From: Dromiciops gliroides
Lineage: Eukaryota > Chordata > Mammalia > Microbiotheria > Microbiotheriidae
Assembly: GCF_019393635.1 (NCBI RefSeq)
Contig: NC_057862.1
Coordinates: 412,466,169 to 412,530,168 of the forward strand
Length of the DNA: 64,000 nucleotides
Direction of reading: 5' to 3'
The translations under genes were made by a program, and so were the position numbers. Under the pieces are notes generated by a model. It did not search any database. It was not told where the DNA came from and saw nothing but the letters and a program-made list of their open reading frames with translations. Below, piece by piece: positions 53,804-64,000 of this stretch (position 1 is the first letter of the stretch; each line of letters opens with the position of its first letter).

Positions 53804-54640
53804 GCAAGCTGGAATTATGCCCAAAGAGTTATAAAACTGCATATACCCTTTAACCCAGCAATACTACTATTAATTCTGTTTCCCAAGGTGATTGGGGAAA
53901 AAGGAAAATAACTTATATTTCTAAAATATATATAACAACTATTTTTATGGTGACAAAGAACTGGAAATTGAGGGGATACCCATCAATTGGGGTATAACAA
54001 GTTGTTATATATGATTGTGATGGAGTACCACTGTGCCATAAGAAATAATGAGATGTTGGATTTTAGAAAAAAAATGGGAAAACTTACATGAAATAATGAA
54101 GAATGAAATGAGCAGAACCAAGAGAACATTGTACGCAGTAATAGTAATTTTGTTCTAAGAACTACTTTGAATGACTAAATCATTTTGAGTATTATAAATA
54201 CTCAAATGAAGTACAAAGGACCTATAAAGGAAGGTTCTACCTACCTTCAGAGGAAGAACTGATAAATAGAAGTATGTACAGTATGGTTTTACATATATGT
54301 GTATGTATATATATATATATATTAAGGTTTATATATACTATGTATATATAAAAACACAATTGTATCTAATGGCAACCTTCTCTAGGGTGGGGTGGGAGGG
54401 AGGGGGAAAATGTGCATAGCAGAGAATAAAAGAAAACTTAGAAACATGGCAGGGTGGCTTTAAAAACTATATGTAGTATTTATTACATTGTTTTTCAAAA
54501 AAAGTAAACTGTGAAGTTGAAATTCATGGTTTTTATTGAATCTTCTTTTTATGTTGTAGTGTGTATGTGGTAATGTTCTTTTTTTTGTCTTTTTGTATTT
54601 AAGTTCAAAATTATTTTTAAAAAAATTTTAAGTTCCTATT
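53804..54640 (+). mobile_element. L1 LINE 3' end
   Basis: TAACCCAGCAATACTACTAT, then AAAGAACTGGAAATTGAGGG, 'ATGAAATGAGCAGAACCAAG' (the sense strand of the ORF2p C-terminus), then 3' UTR. A (TA)n run lies at 54305-54325. Confidence 0.85.
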
Positions 54641-55335
54641 TTGCAAGCAGAAATGAATAAGGGGATCAGCTGAGACATGGAGTGTCTTGTCTGAGGAATA
54701 GCCAGGAAGCCAGTGTCACTGAATCAAAGAGTACCAGTCAGTGAGTAAGGTGTAAGATTGGAAAGACAAGAGGGGGCTAGATAATGAAGGGTTTTTAATG
54801 CTAAACAGAACATTTTGTATTTGCTCTGGGAGGCAATAGGGAGCCACTGGAGTTTATTGAGTAGGGGAGTGACATGGTTGGACCTGCTCTTTAGGAAAAT
54901 CACTTTGGTGGGTGAATACGGGATGATGAGAGTGAGGAGAGACTTGAGGCAGGCAGACCCACCAGCAGGCTATTGCAGTAGTCCAGGTGTGGGGTCACAA
55001 GGGTCTGAACCACAGTGATAACAGTGTCAGAGGAAAGAAATGGGGCATCCTCAAGAGCTGTTGCAGAGATGAAATCAACAGGCCTTGGGGCACCTTGGAT
55101 ATGGAGGGAGGTAAGAGATAGCAAGGAGTCAGAGAAGACTCCTAGGTTGTGAGCCTGAGGGACTGGGAGGATGGTGTTCTCCTCTAAAGTAGTAGGGACA
55201 TTAGGACAGGAACCCCCAAGCACAGGTATACCTCTCCAAAGAGTTCAAGAGAATATCCAGGACGCAGGCGAGAGATGATCTATAAAGGAAGTGCCTTGAA
55301 GACATCATGTGGCATGTGTGGGCATTGGGCTAGCT
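54641..55335 (-). mobile_element. L2 LINE, ORF2 end and 3' UTR
   Basis: The minus translation (54900-55223) reads TLVTPHLDYCNSLLVGLPAS, a clear L2 RT C-terminal motif, with HNLGVFSDSLLSLTSLHIQ upstream of it in frame. The 3' side carries GGCAATAGGGAGCCACTGGA. One of the best-preserved L2 pieces here. Confidence 0.88.
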
Positions 55336-56485
55336 GACTGGTGAGGGCAATGAGGTTCTGGGACAGGCTACAGAAATATTCCAAAAGGCCTGATGGCTTC
55401 TACTTCTTCCTCTTTACCTTAAGATTCTTGGGAAAGTTCAGCAACTCTCATGGGGCTCCTGTTGGGTGAGGTGATAAAGACAACAGTTCTCAAAAGACAA
55501 GTGGTAATCAACTTGTGAACCAAAGTGCTGCCTATGGCTTATGTTGTGGGGAGGGGGTGCCTGGAGAAAAGGATCAAAGTCATCTCTGTATACTCTGTCC
55601 CAAATATACTTGTAGAATGTGTTAGCCACAGGGAAGGGGTGGAAAGGAATTTGTCCTTTGCTAATTGAGTAAAATACTCATTATATAGCAATTACCACAC
55701 TCTGAAATTGGTACCTTTATTTGAACCCCAGTATTTATTTGACCCATAGCAAGAAGTTCCCTCAACTAGATTACAAATTCCTGGAAGGCAGAAACTATAG
55801 TTTAATCTCTTATGTAAGAATAAAAATTATGTGCTCAATGCCCCCACATACATTTTGACACAAAATCTAAATTCCTTTCCTCACTGCTCAATATTAAAAA
55901 CAACACCCAGGACTGGACACCCTCCAACTTGTAAATATCCTTCCTAATATATGATTTCTTGAACCGAATAAATACTGGAGATATCATCTCACCAGGGCAG
56001 GGTACAGTGGGGATTATCATCTTGCTAGTCTTCTGCCTCTTCATGCAACCTAAGGTTACATTAGCTTCCTTGTCTGCACTATGACCATGGCAAAGTTGGG
56101 GACGGGGAGGAGGCAGAGAAGTGGGGAAGGGGAGGTAAGAAGGTACCGAGAATAACACAATTTTTGGACCATCCATAATCTATAATTTAGCTAATGATAT
56201 TCTAAATCAAAGATACTTGTCCAGTAACCAATGAGTGAACATACTACTGGGGGAATTGTATCATATCCATTTTAGTATTCTCACAATAAAAAGAAAAAAT
56301 CAGAAAACAGAAGGAGGTGTATGTAGAAGGGGGATGGAACTGGAATTTGGCTCCCCACCCCCAAGGATACCTAAGTTAATGTAATTACAGAAACAAAAAA
56401 ACAGATAATAGAGGTACTAAAGTATTAAAATATTAGCAGAGTATACTGTAGACATTGTTAATACTCTAATATCCCTTTACCAGGT
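55336..56485. other. No gene; unique DNA
   Basis: About 1.1 kb with no exon or repeat recognised. Confidence 0.45.
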
Positions 56486-57205
56486 GTGAAAAGGTTTCTC
56501 TGATTAAATTGGAAGGGAAATTTGGCATTGGTTGGCTGAAGATGGGCCATGCCACTAATGGCCTTTAAAAGGCTATGCCTGCCAACCCTCAGACATTCAA
56601 GGAAGGAAGTAGCTGGGTAGTGTGTGACCCTTGCATGTCTTCCAGAAGACAGCAGAGGCGAGGAAGGGAGTTTTCTCTCAGCTATTGCATCCTACAACTG
56701 AGCTACATTCCCATTAGGAGATATTGAAACCAAAAGGGAGCACAGATGCACATTTTCTAGGGAGAGACAGGCACAGAAAGATGGCATCCAGGGATTAGCT
56801 TCGAGGCAGGAATTACCTTCAAGGAGATTGACCTTTGGAAGCACAAAAAAGAACGAATCATGGATTCAAATTGCTCCTGGCATTGGCAGCACACCTACAA
56901 AGAGGAACAGATCTGGGGAGCCTAGCTAAATGACTTTCCCAGAAAAGATACTAGCCCAGGGGTGCAAAACACCATGAGATACATAATGCAGCTACTGTTC
57001 TGACCTAGCAGTCTTAATAAATGTCTTTGTTTTGAAGTAACTGTATCTTCCAGCTGACTATTTAAGGTAAGTTCACTGGTGGGGACTTGAGAACTATAGT
57101 TTTAGGAACATAGACCCACAGAGTACCTTTAACTTCAAGGAAGAAGTGATCTCTACCACTACCTCCCCAGGACCCTACCTGCAAACTTGTGATTGGTGAC
57201 TTGGA
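56486..57205 (+). mobile_element. LTR-like fossil with short leader
   Basis: 56486-57075 starts TGTGAAAAGG and ends GTTCA. It has TTTAAAAGGC as a possible TATA and AATAAATGTC near 57015 as poly(A) signal. A TGG-starting stretch (57077) could be a primer-binding site. I found no target duplication or second LTR. Incomplete; class not assigned. Confidence 0.45.
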
Positions 57206-58024
57206 AAGGTGACCCAGAGTGGGTGCTACAGAATTGTAGCTTTTGGAGAGATACAAGTCACTTTTGCCCTAGTGTTTCCTACATCTGTGCCTCACTATAG
57301 GTATACTGAGTATACATTCTTCCTACTGGCACTATGCATTTATGTGAAGCTACCCCCCCAGGTTTATAGGGGAATGATGGGTCACAAATACTCCTTGGTG
57401 AGGGAAGAAAAACATTATTATGCATCCAAAAGCAAAAAGAAACTCTTATTTTGTGGGATATTTGGTAATTTCATATTACAGCACTCATGATAAATATTTG
57501 AAAAAGGACCAACATGAAAATTACTATAGCTCATACACCAACAACTGTGGCAAAAAGATGAAGAAGAAGAGGAATTCTGCAAAGAATTTCATAAGATCCT
57601 TCAAATTAAATCAGTATAAACTATGATATTCAGTGGCTTCAATCAAAGGTAGGAATAGATGAGAATGTCAAAAATATGTTGGAAAATATGGATCCAAAAT
57701 GAAAAATAAGAGAGGTCAAAGACTTGTAGGCTACACAGAAGCCTAACATTTCTTCATCAGGAATATTTTCTTCCTATAAAAACAGAAGGCACTGGACATG
57801 GCTAGTATGGCAAAAATCACAAAAATGGAATTCCTTTTAACAACTGGGAACTACTCATTACTAGTGTGGTAGTCATTTCTGAATCAGCTGTCTGAATACA
57901 GACTGACTTATTAGGACAAAGATCAAAATTAGTACAACACTCAAAGAAAAAATTAGAATGAGAAAAAGATATGATATACAATTAAAGCAATTCTAACCTG
58001 ACCCACCAAAAGAAATCATTGATG

Positions 58025-58162
58025 GGGGGCAGCTAGGTGGTGCAGTGGATAAAGCACCGGCCCTGAATTCAAGAGGACCTGAGTTCAAATCCAGCTTCAG
58101 ACACTTGACACTTACTGTGTGACCCTGGGCAAGTCACTTAACCTTCATTACCCTGCCCCCCC
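58025..58162 (+). mobile_element. CORE-SINE inside RTE
   Basis: GGGGGGCAGCTAGGTGGTGC to ACCCTGCCCCCCC. AAATCATTGATG is duplicated on both sides. A short internal deletion removes part of CTTACTAGCTG. Confidence 0.93.
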
Positions 58163-58234
58163 AAAATCATTGATGATGAAAAATGAGATATGCATAAAAG
58201 AAATGACATAGAAATAACTTATCCATTTTAATAT

Positions 58235-58500
58235 GGGCAGCTAGGTGGCATGGTAGATAGAGTGCTGGCCTAGACTCAGGAAGAACTGAGTTCAAGTATG
58301 GCTTCAAACACTAGTAGTATGATCCTGGGCAAGTCAATCAACCTCTGCTTGCCTCAGTTTCCTTATCTGGAAAATGGGGATAATAATAGCACCTGCTTCC
58401 CAGGAGTTGTTGTAAAGATCAAGTGAGATAATAATTGTAGGATAGTTCCTGGAACATAGAAAATGCTATATAAATGTTAACTTTTATTAGTATTATACAG
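58235..58500 (+). mobile_element. CORE-SINE with MIR-type 3' end
   Basis: GGGCAGCTAGGTGGCATGGT head, CCTCAGTTTCCTTATCTGGA, GGGATAATAATAGCACCTGC, AGAAAATGCTATATAAATGT end. Confidence 0.8.
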
Positions 58501-58579
58501 AAATTCAATCTATGTAAAACAATGGCCACAATGAGAAAACCAAAAGAGCTGAAAAAGTGCCCTAGTCAGTGAACTCTTC

Positions 58580-58738
58580 TTTTTTTTTCTTTTTTTTGTT
58601 TTTAGTGAGGCAATTGGGGTTAAGTGATTTGCCCAGGGTCACACAGCTAGTAAGTATTAAGTGTCTGAGGCTGGATTTGAACTCAGGTACTCCTGACTCC
58701 AGGGCTGGTACTCTATCCACTGCGCCACCTAGCTGCCC
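58580..58738 (-). mobile_element. CORE-SINE inside RTE
   Basis: Reverse body ending GCGCCACCTAGCTGCCCC. AGTCAGTGAACTCTT flanks both sides. Confidence 0.95.
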
Positions 58739-58929
58739 CAGTCAGTGAACTCTTGACCTACTTACCAAGTAGAGAGATGGCAGCCAAGGGGAACACATAT
58801 TTAAACTCTCTGTAAAATCTCTTTTTAAAAATTGTTATTGGTATGTTTTGCTTTTACAGAGCCTTCATTTCTTAATATATCTCTTCTTTCTCCCTTATTC
58901 ATGAAGCCATTCTTTGCAAAAGGCATAAG

Positions 58930-59360
58930 AAAAATAAGGAAAAAAAGAAAGGAGGGGAAGAAGGAAGGAAGGAAAGGAGGGAGAGAAAAAGAGAAAGAAA
59001 TAGAGAAAGAAGGGAAGGAAGGGAAAGGAAAGAGAAAGAAAATGAATGGAAGAGGGAGCAGCTAGGTTATGCAATGGATAAAGCACTGGCCCTGGAGGAC
59101 CTGAGTTCAAATCCGGACTCAGACACTTGACATTTACTAGCTGTGTGACCTTGGGCAAGTCACTTAACCCTCATTGCCCCACAAAAACAAACAAAAAAGA
59201 AAATGAATGAAAAGAAAGGAAGGAAAATGAATGGTAGAGAAAGGAAGGGAAATGAATGGAAGAGAAAGAGAGGAAGGAAGGGAGAAAATGAAAAAGGAAG
59301 GAAGGGAAAGAGAAAGGAATAAAGGAAGGAAGAAGGGAGGGAGGAAAGGAGGTAAAAAAG
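58930..59360. repeat. GGAA/GAAA-rich microsatellite block
   Basis: Purine-rich AAGG/GAAA repeats at 58930-59050 and 59185-59355, split by the SINE at 59053. The open frames over it are Lys/Glu or Phe/Ser artefacts. Confidence 0.9.
59053..59197 (+). mobile_element. CORE-SINE inside the purine-rich block
   Basis: AGGGAGCAGCTAGGTTATGC to ATTGCCCCACAAAAAC. GAAAATGAATG is duplicated on both sides. Confidence 0.9.
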
Positions 59361-60028
59361 CAATTCAGCAAAATTAATTCATTAAGCTACAGTGCTTTGC
59401 ACATAGTAGGTACTTAATGAATGTTAATTGTTTGACTAAATCTATCAGCTGAATATGACAGTATAAATAATATGCCTGTACTTCCCACTCCTACAAGGAA
59501 GGGAGGGAGACGTTTGTAAAATATTGTGGAAGAAGATGATGAGAAACAAGCCTTATCATCTCATAAAACAGAGAGAAGCCATGGATTGTAAAAACCAGTT
59601 TAAAGGAAACTTGGTAAAATATCCAACTAAGAAAAGTCATCCCAAATGTATTTAAGGACAAAGCTAAAATTTATTGAACAACAAATAGACAGAAAAGTAA
59701 AAGATTTGCAAAGCAAATTCTTTGCAAAATAAAGGAAAGTAGACCCACTTTAGCCCAAAAGGCAACCAAAGACAGAAAAAAATAACTGGATTAGACCATA
59801 TGGGCATTAAGGAAATCTGTGCTACAGCCAAAACAATTGTGATGATTTTGGAGGATGGATTAACAAGGTATCTGAAGGAAGGATATATAACAAAGGTATA
59901 GAAAAAAATCAAACTTATTAATACTGACCAATATGCTACTTTTCCCTTAAAAAATAAAACTATTAGAATAATATATACTTGCCACCAAAGGTCTTCTTAA
60001 TGGGTGTTAATTGAGAATATATAGGCTT

Positions 60029-60192
60029 TTGTTTTTGTTTTATTTTTTGTTTTTTTGTGGGGCAACGAGGGTTAAGTGACTTTTCCAGGGTCACACAGCT
60101 AGTGAGTGTCAAGTGTCTGAGGCCACATTTGAACTCAGGTCCTCCTGACTCCAGGGCCAGTACTTTATCCACTGCACCACCTAGCTGCCCCC
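60029..60192 (-). mobile_element. CORE-SINE inside RTE
   Basis: Reverse body ending CACCTAGCTGCCCCC. The tail is T/G-rich. AATATAGGCTTTT / AATATAGGCTTTC flank it. Confidence 0.94.
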
Positions 60193-60355
60193 AATATAGG
60201 CTTTCATAAGTGATATTCCACAGTACACAACAGCATATAATTGACTAAAAATGTAGAAAATCCAAGGTTCTACTGTGTTTATTGTTTATTGACTATTTGT
60301 TTAAAAAGCTTTTGATTCCAGAGAGCAAAATATTGTCATAAAGGTTTTTTTTCCT

Positions 60356-60520
60356 GGGACAGCTAGGTGGTGCAGTGGATAAAGCACCAGCCCTGGATTT
60401 AGGAGAACCTGAGTTCAAATTCTACATCAGACACTTGACACTAGCTGTGTGACCCTGTGCAAGTCACTTAACCCTCATTGCCCAGCAAAAAAACAAAAAC
60501 AAAAACAAAAACAAAAACAA
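60356..60520 (+). mobile_element. CORE-SINE with (AAAAAC)n tail inside RTE
   Basis: GGGACAGCTAGGTGGTGCAG to CATTGCCCAGC, then five AAAAAC units. AAAGGTTTTTTTTCC / AAAGGCTTTCTTCC flank it. Confidence 0.9.
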
Positions 60521-61480
60521 AGGCTTTCTTCCATTAAGGTAACTCACATTCATACATCAAAATTATGTGAATTTCCTTGAAAGATATAACAATAGACATA
60601 AACTTACTCAGTGAATCTTTGATCATTATTATTAGATGAGGCATTAAATAGGGAGGTGTATACTCACCAAAAGTGCTTAACCCTGTCTTGCAATAGATTC
60701 ATCACAGAGCACAAGTTGAAGAGGGGTTCCCTGTGTTTGGCAATGTCCTCTAGCTACTCCTCTTTTCAAGTATTATTGTTTTGGTTGTATCAAGTCTTGA
60801 AAACACAGGGCCTCCTGGAAAAGATATATAACCATCCACATTAATTTGATACAATTATCCACAGAAGAAAAACCAAGTGGATGAAGAATGCCTATTCAAA
60901 TTATGACATGCAGTTCTATGGATGGTCAATCTATAGTGATGAGCCTTTTATGTATACCTTGGACAGATAATGAAAATGAACAAGTTGGTCCCAAAATGAA
61001 ACATGGGAGGAAAAATGGGCTGGATTGCCTATGGGTAATTGGGGAGCTTCCTTAATGACTCCAAACTTCTCTCCAAAATGAAGGCTCATCTATTTAATAC
61101 TAAAATTCTCCCAGAGATGGTGTTTGACTATGAGTTATAAAATACTATGATCTCCAAAGGATTAAAATTGAATGTAATTCAGAGGGAAACAGAGAAGCAA
61201 ATGGTAGATGGAAGTAGGCTGCAACAATATAACAAATGAAATGCAATATAACAAATGAAAAAGAGTAAAATATGTCATCAAAGCAATGTATGATCTAAAA
61301 AGGAACTGGGATAGAGATGAGGCAAAAAACTTTGTGCCCCATTAATATCTTCACAATGCCAATAGCAATCGAGGGTGGTCCCCAATCAATTGAATGATCC
61401 ACCCTATGACAAACTTATCAGGGGATATGAACAAAAGTCACACAGAATGAATAGGCATGAGTGGGTTGAAATCTGCATCA

Positions 61481-61867
61481 CTGAAAGGAATATTAGCATT
61501 AATTAGCTCATAGATCTATCTGAATACTTGAGGAATCACGTTGTTAACCCATTTTAACTGGCAATCCACTAGACCTTCACAAATATTTTTATATGAACTA
61601 CTCTCTAGCCATGTTATATATGTAAAGCTGATTGAACACACACATATAAAACATTTGCATTGTTTCCTATTAGATTTTGTCTTATTAGATTTAGCTTGAA
61701 GTTCTATCCATCGGAAAATGTGGTAAGTGGGCAGTCTCTATCTTTATCACTATCATTAATTACACATTCACTAGCTCAGAGCCAGGTACAGATCTCTTGA
61801 GCCCTCCAGTAGAGACAGACTTTCATGTTAAAAGAGAGCCATTTGTAAGGGCTAAAATTCTAGCTAA
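61481..61867. other. No gene; possible RTE 3' UTR then unassigned
   Basis: No motif recognised. It may include the RTE tail and flanking sequence of the solo LTR. Confidence 0.35.
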
Positions 61868-62199
61868 ACTGTCTAAAATATCTAATGAGTGGTTGCCAAT
61901 AAATTATAAGCTTTAGCAAGAGTTAAGACTTTTAATCATTTATTAAGGAGAATAAGAATTTGGTAAAGGGAGAGAGAAAGGCCTGATTCATTTGTCTATT
62001 AAAGGGAGAGAGCATTCCTAGCTCTGCTCTCTGCCAGAGTCCACATGAAAGAGAGCGAGTCAGAGTGCCAGCCTCCCCCTTCTTCCTCCCACAAGCAAAC
62101 GTCGCTTCCTGATGCCAAAGAAAAGACGCATGGTCTTGCCCTCATGGCGGAGCTTTTCTCCAGTAAGTCTCCAGCAGGTGGTGTCATTCCAATTGTTAC
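61868..62199 (-). mobile_element. Solo LTR of an endogenous retrovirus
   Basis: On the minus strand the unit of about 332 bp starts TGTAACAATTGGAATG and ends TTTTAGACA, so its outer ends are TGT...ACA. AATAAATGATT lies near the 3' end. No internal region is present. I could not identify a target duplication, so the left edge may be as far as about 61826. Confidence 0.7.
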
Positions 62200-62489
62200 A
62201 CATTAATGACCACTCTTTGGATATGACAATTGGGCCAGTTCTAAATCCCCTATCTATACTGTTGTATAGTTCATTTCTTTCCACGTTTTCTAGAGAAACT
62301 TTATCAAAGCTTTGCTAAACTTGGTAACATTAATGTTCAGTAGCAATCAAACTCATGACCCACAGGTCACATATGCCCACAAAATTCCCTAGTGCTACTC
62401 AAGTGAGATTAATATGTAATTGGGAAATGTTTAACAAAATAAATAAAAATACAATATAATATAAATAATGTTCATTTGTGGTTTTTTAA

Positions 62490-62671
62490 ATCTGGCTTCA
62501 TATACTTACTAGCTGTGTGACCCTGAGCAGGTCACTTAACCCTGTTTGCCTCAGTTTCCTCATCTGGAAAAAATGAGCTGGAGAAGAAAATGGCAAGCCA
62601 CTCTAGTATCTTTGCCAAGAAAACCCCAAATGGGGTCACTAAGAGCAGGACACAGTTGAAATGACTGAACA
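62490..62671 (+). mobile_element. Long-form CORE-SINE, 5'-truncated
   Basis: GCTGTGTGACCCTGAGCAGG, CCTCAGTTTCCTCATCTGGA, AATGGCAAGCCACTCTAGTA, then 'GGGGTCACTAAGAGCAGGAC'. Confidence 0.85.
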
Positions 62672-62811
62672 GGGGAAGCTAGGTAGCACATTGGATAGAG
62701 CACCAGCTCTGGAATCAGGAAGACCTGAGTTCAAATTCAGCCTCAGACACTTGACTCGTACTAACTGTGTACCCTGGGCAAGTCGCTTGACCCCAATTGC
62801 CTCAACAAAAA

Positions 62812-62863
<52 letters not shown>

Positions 62864-62907
62864 AAAAGGAAAGAAAGAAAAAAGAAAGAAAGAAAAGAGA
62901 AAGAAAA
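62672..62907 (+). mobile_element. CORE-SINE with long (GAAA)n tail
   Basis: Body GGGGAAGCTAGGTAGCACAT to ATTGCCTCAACAAAAAAA, then about 95 bp of GAAA repeats (62812-62906). AAATGACTGAACA / AAATGACTCAACA flank it. Inserted next to the long-form SINE. Confidence 0.93.
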
Positions 62908-63329
62908 GAAATGACTCAACAACAACAACGAGTCAGTCCATGACATACAAGAATCCTTTTTTTTTTAGTTTGACACCACTAATGTGCAGTACTCCCTAAT
63001 CTATCAGTCTAGTAATCCTTTCAAGAAAAGAAATAAGGTTCATATGGCATAATCTGTTTTTGATCAAGCCCAGCTGGCTCTGTGAGCATGGCTTTCATTT
63101 CTAGATATTCACTAACCATTTCCTTAATAATAATATATTTTAGAATTTTTCAAGGAATTGAAGACAATTTCACTGCCCTGTAGTTTGTAGGCTCCTTTCT
63201 CTTCCCTTTTATGAAAACCAGGATATTCACTCTTCTCCATTCCTGCAGGGTTCCTCCCATTCTCCACAATCTTTCAGAGTTCACTGATAGTAGACCAATA
63301 ATCATATCTGCCAGTTCTTTCAGTGCCAT

Positions 63330-63505
63330 GGAATAAGTTAGGTATTTGGAATCATAGGTCCTAGGTTAAAATCTTGAACCTGTCACTCCCTTTCTGGATT
63401 CAGGTAAATTAGCTCACCTCTTGGGGCTTCAGTTTCCTCACCTGCAAAATGAGGGGTTTGGACAAGATGATCGCTAAGGTTCCTTCTAACTCTTTTTGAT
63501 GACCC
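63330..63505 (+). mobile_element. MIR3/THER2-like SINE
   Basis: GGCTTCAGTTTCCTCACCTG, 'GGGGTTTGGACAAGATGATC', TCTTTTTGATGACCC. Lies within the CR1/L3. Confidence 0.75.
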
Positions 63506-63527
63506 TTGATTTCCATCAAGGGCAGGA

Positions 63528-63530
<3 letters not shown>

Positions 63531-63587
<57 letters not shown>
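63531..63587. repeat. (TG)n microsatellite
   Basis: About 28 uninterrupted TG units. Confidence 0.98.
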
Positions 63588-63854
63588 TCTCCCCATTACA
63601 GATCATTCTCCTTGGTGTAGACAATAGCAACAAAATAAGGGCTGAGTAGGTTTGCCTTCTCTATGTCATCCATTATCATTGTCTTCCCCTACCCCATGGC
63701 TTTGATCCTTCTCTTTTTTTCAATATTGTTAAAAAGAACAAACATATAGCTAAATAAATAACTAAAATAAAAACAATTTTTAAAACTCTTTGGAGTTTTG
63801 GTTGTCCTTAGCATTTTCTTCACCTCTCTCAATTCATTTGAGTATTGATGCTGT

Positions 63855-64000
63855 CTTTTAGTTAAAATAAATTTTATTGATATCTATTGTTTTATATCAC
63901 CTAAATTTCCCCTTGTATCACTTCCCCATCCACCTCCTAGAGGGCCGTTCTTTATAACAAATAATTTTTTTTTTGGTGGGGCAATGGGGGTTAAGTGACT
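63855..64000 (-). mobile_element. L1 LINE 3' UTR, cut by the window end
   Basis: AAATAAATTTTATTGATATC and 'CACCTCCTAGAGGGCCG' are the L1 3' end in reverse, as at 31110 and 49195. Confidence 0.7.
63967..64000 (-). mobile_element. CORE-SINE, cut by the window end
   Basis: Poly-T then GGTGGGGCAATGGGGGTTAA, the reversed 3' end of the SINE. Confidence 0.85.

Larger units (their letters stand above)
57210..61480 (+). mobile_element. RTE-clade LINE, old, most of ORF represented
   Basis: Colinear RTE motifs on the plus strand: endonuclease KRGQRLVGYTEA (57700-57740); before-RT LTRYLKEGYITKV (59845-59895); RT middle LTKNVENPRFYCVYCLLTI (60240-60300); KTKWMKNAYSNYDMQFYGWS then MYTLDR (60870-60960); and near the C-terminus VKYVIKAMYDLKRNWDRDEA (61270-61325). 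Frames and stops are scattered throughout. Five SINEs, a MIR and a GA-rich microsatellite separate the parts. Confidence 0.85.
62220..63850 (-). mobile_element. CR1/L3 LINE, RT region, decayed
   Basis: Minus-strand motifs in order from 63850 downward: MDDIEKANLLSPYFVAIVYT (about 63670-63600, the pre-RT segment), ALKELADMIIGLLSV, LWRMGGTLQEWRRVNI and KEPTNYRAVKLSSIP (63330-63140, RT fingers), then an SFDKVS-like AFD box near 62300. MIR3, (TG)n and two SINEs interrupt it. Confidence 0.8.

Noticed and set aside
54900-55223. Possible host gene (107-residue frame)
   Set aside because: LDYCNSLLVGLPAS is L2 ORF2 sequence; the nucleotide context is L2 on both sides.
62661-62999. Lys/Glu repeat protein frame
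   Set aside because: It is a CORE-SINE with a (GAAA)n tail.
1-64000. CRISPR array or operon-like gene cluster
   Set aside because: Repeats are dispersed, of varied divergence and flanked by target duplications. No short regularly spaced repeats or adjacent cas-like frames occur.
1-64000. Functional tRNA genes suggested by many A and B boxes
   Set aside because: All seen are inside CORE-SINE/MIR heads and lack tRNA cloverleaf structure.
1-64000. Exons of POP4 or C19orf12, the neighbours of PLEKHF1 in human
   Set aside because: No recognisable coding segment of either was found on either strand.

Overview
The window looks like marsupial nuclear DNA. The main reason is about two dozen copies of a tRNA-derived CORE-SINE of the Mar1/WSINE1 type, many with intact target-site duplications. 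These sit among L1, RTE, CR1/L3 and L2 LINEs, MIR-type SINEs, hAT-type MITEs and several retroviral LTR fossils. The sequence does not settle the species. There is no bacterial-style gene organisation, no CRISPR array and no dense coding.

One intact protein-coding exon stands out: PLEKHF1 (Phafin1/LAPF), 33933-34790 on the plus strand, 285 codons, with a PH domain, a FYVE zinc finger with all eight cysteines, and an acidic tail. The whole coding sequence lies in one exon, preceded by a good splice acceptor at 33917-33918. A GC-box and CCAAT-box region at 6480-7350, ending in a consensus splice donor at 7350/7351, is the best candidate for the promoter and non-coding first exon. This would make an intron of about 26.6 kb filled almost entirely with repeats. 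The 3' UTR probably runs to an AATAAA at 36636. Inside it, at about 35196-35515, lies a decayed, colinear second copy of the PH-end/FYVE part of the same gene.

Layout: 1-2259 is the 5' part of an L1 on the minus strand with two SINEs in it. 2260-6480 is mostly unique DNA with old MIR/L2 pieces. 6480-7350 is the promoter-like region. 7350-33918 is intron-like and packed with repeats. Notable parts are a (CT)n-rich block at 18040-18352, an LTR-plus-leader fossil inside an L2 (23463-24306), a 7SL RNA retrocopy (25709-25862), a four-level nest of SINE in solo LTR in L2 in CR1/L3 (27668-31110), and an L1 with an internal opposite-strand patch (31110-33240). 33919-36660 is the PLEKHF1 exon. 36660-47100 is lower in repeats, with L2, MIR and one hAT MITE. 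47100-55335 holds a long L2 broken by two L1s and two SINEs, and further L2 copies. 56486-57200 is an LTR-like fossil. 57210-61480 is an old RTE LINE with five SINEs inserted. 61868-62199 is a solo LTR, 62220-63850 a decayed CR1/L3 on the minus strand, and 63855 to the end another L1 3' end.

I did not find a new biological system. The most unusual observations are the FYVE fossil in the PLEKHF1 3' UTR, the LTR-plus-leader fossil flanked by a repeat of about 22 bp, the L1 template-switch patch and an unassigned repeat present as an inverted pair. Repeat families were recognised from memory of consensus sequences and from translated motifs, so edges are approximate unless a target-site duplication is quoted.
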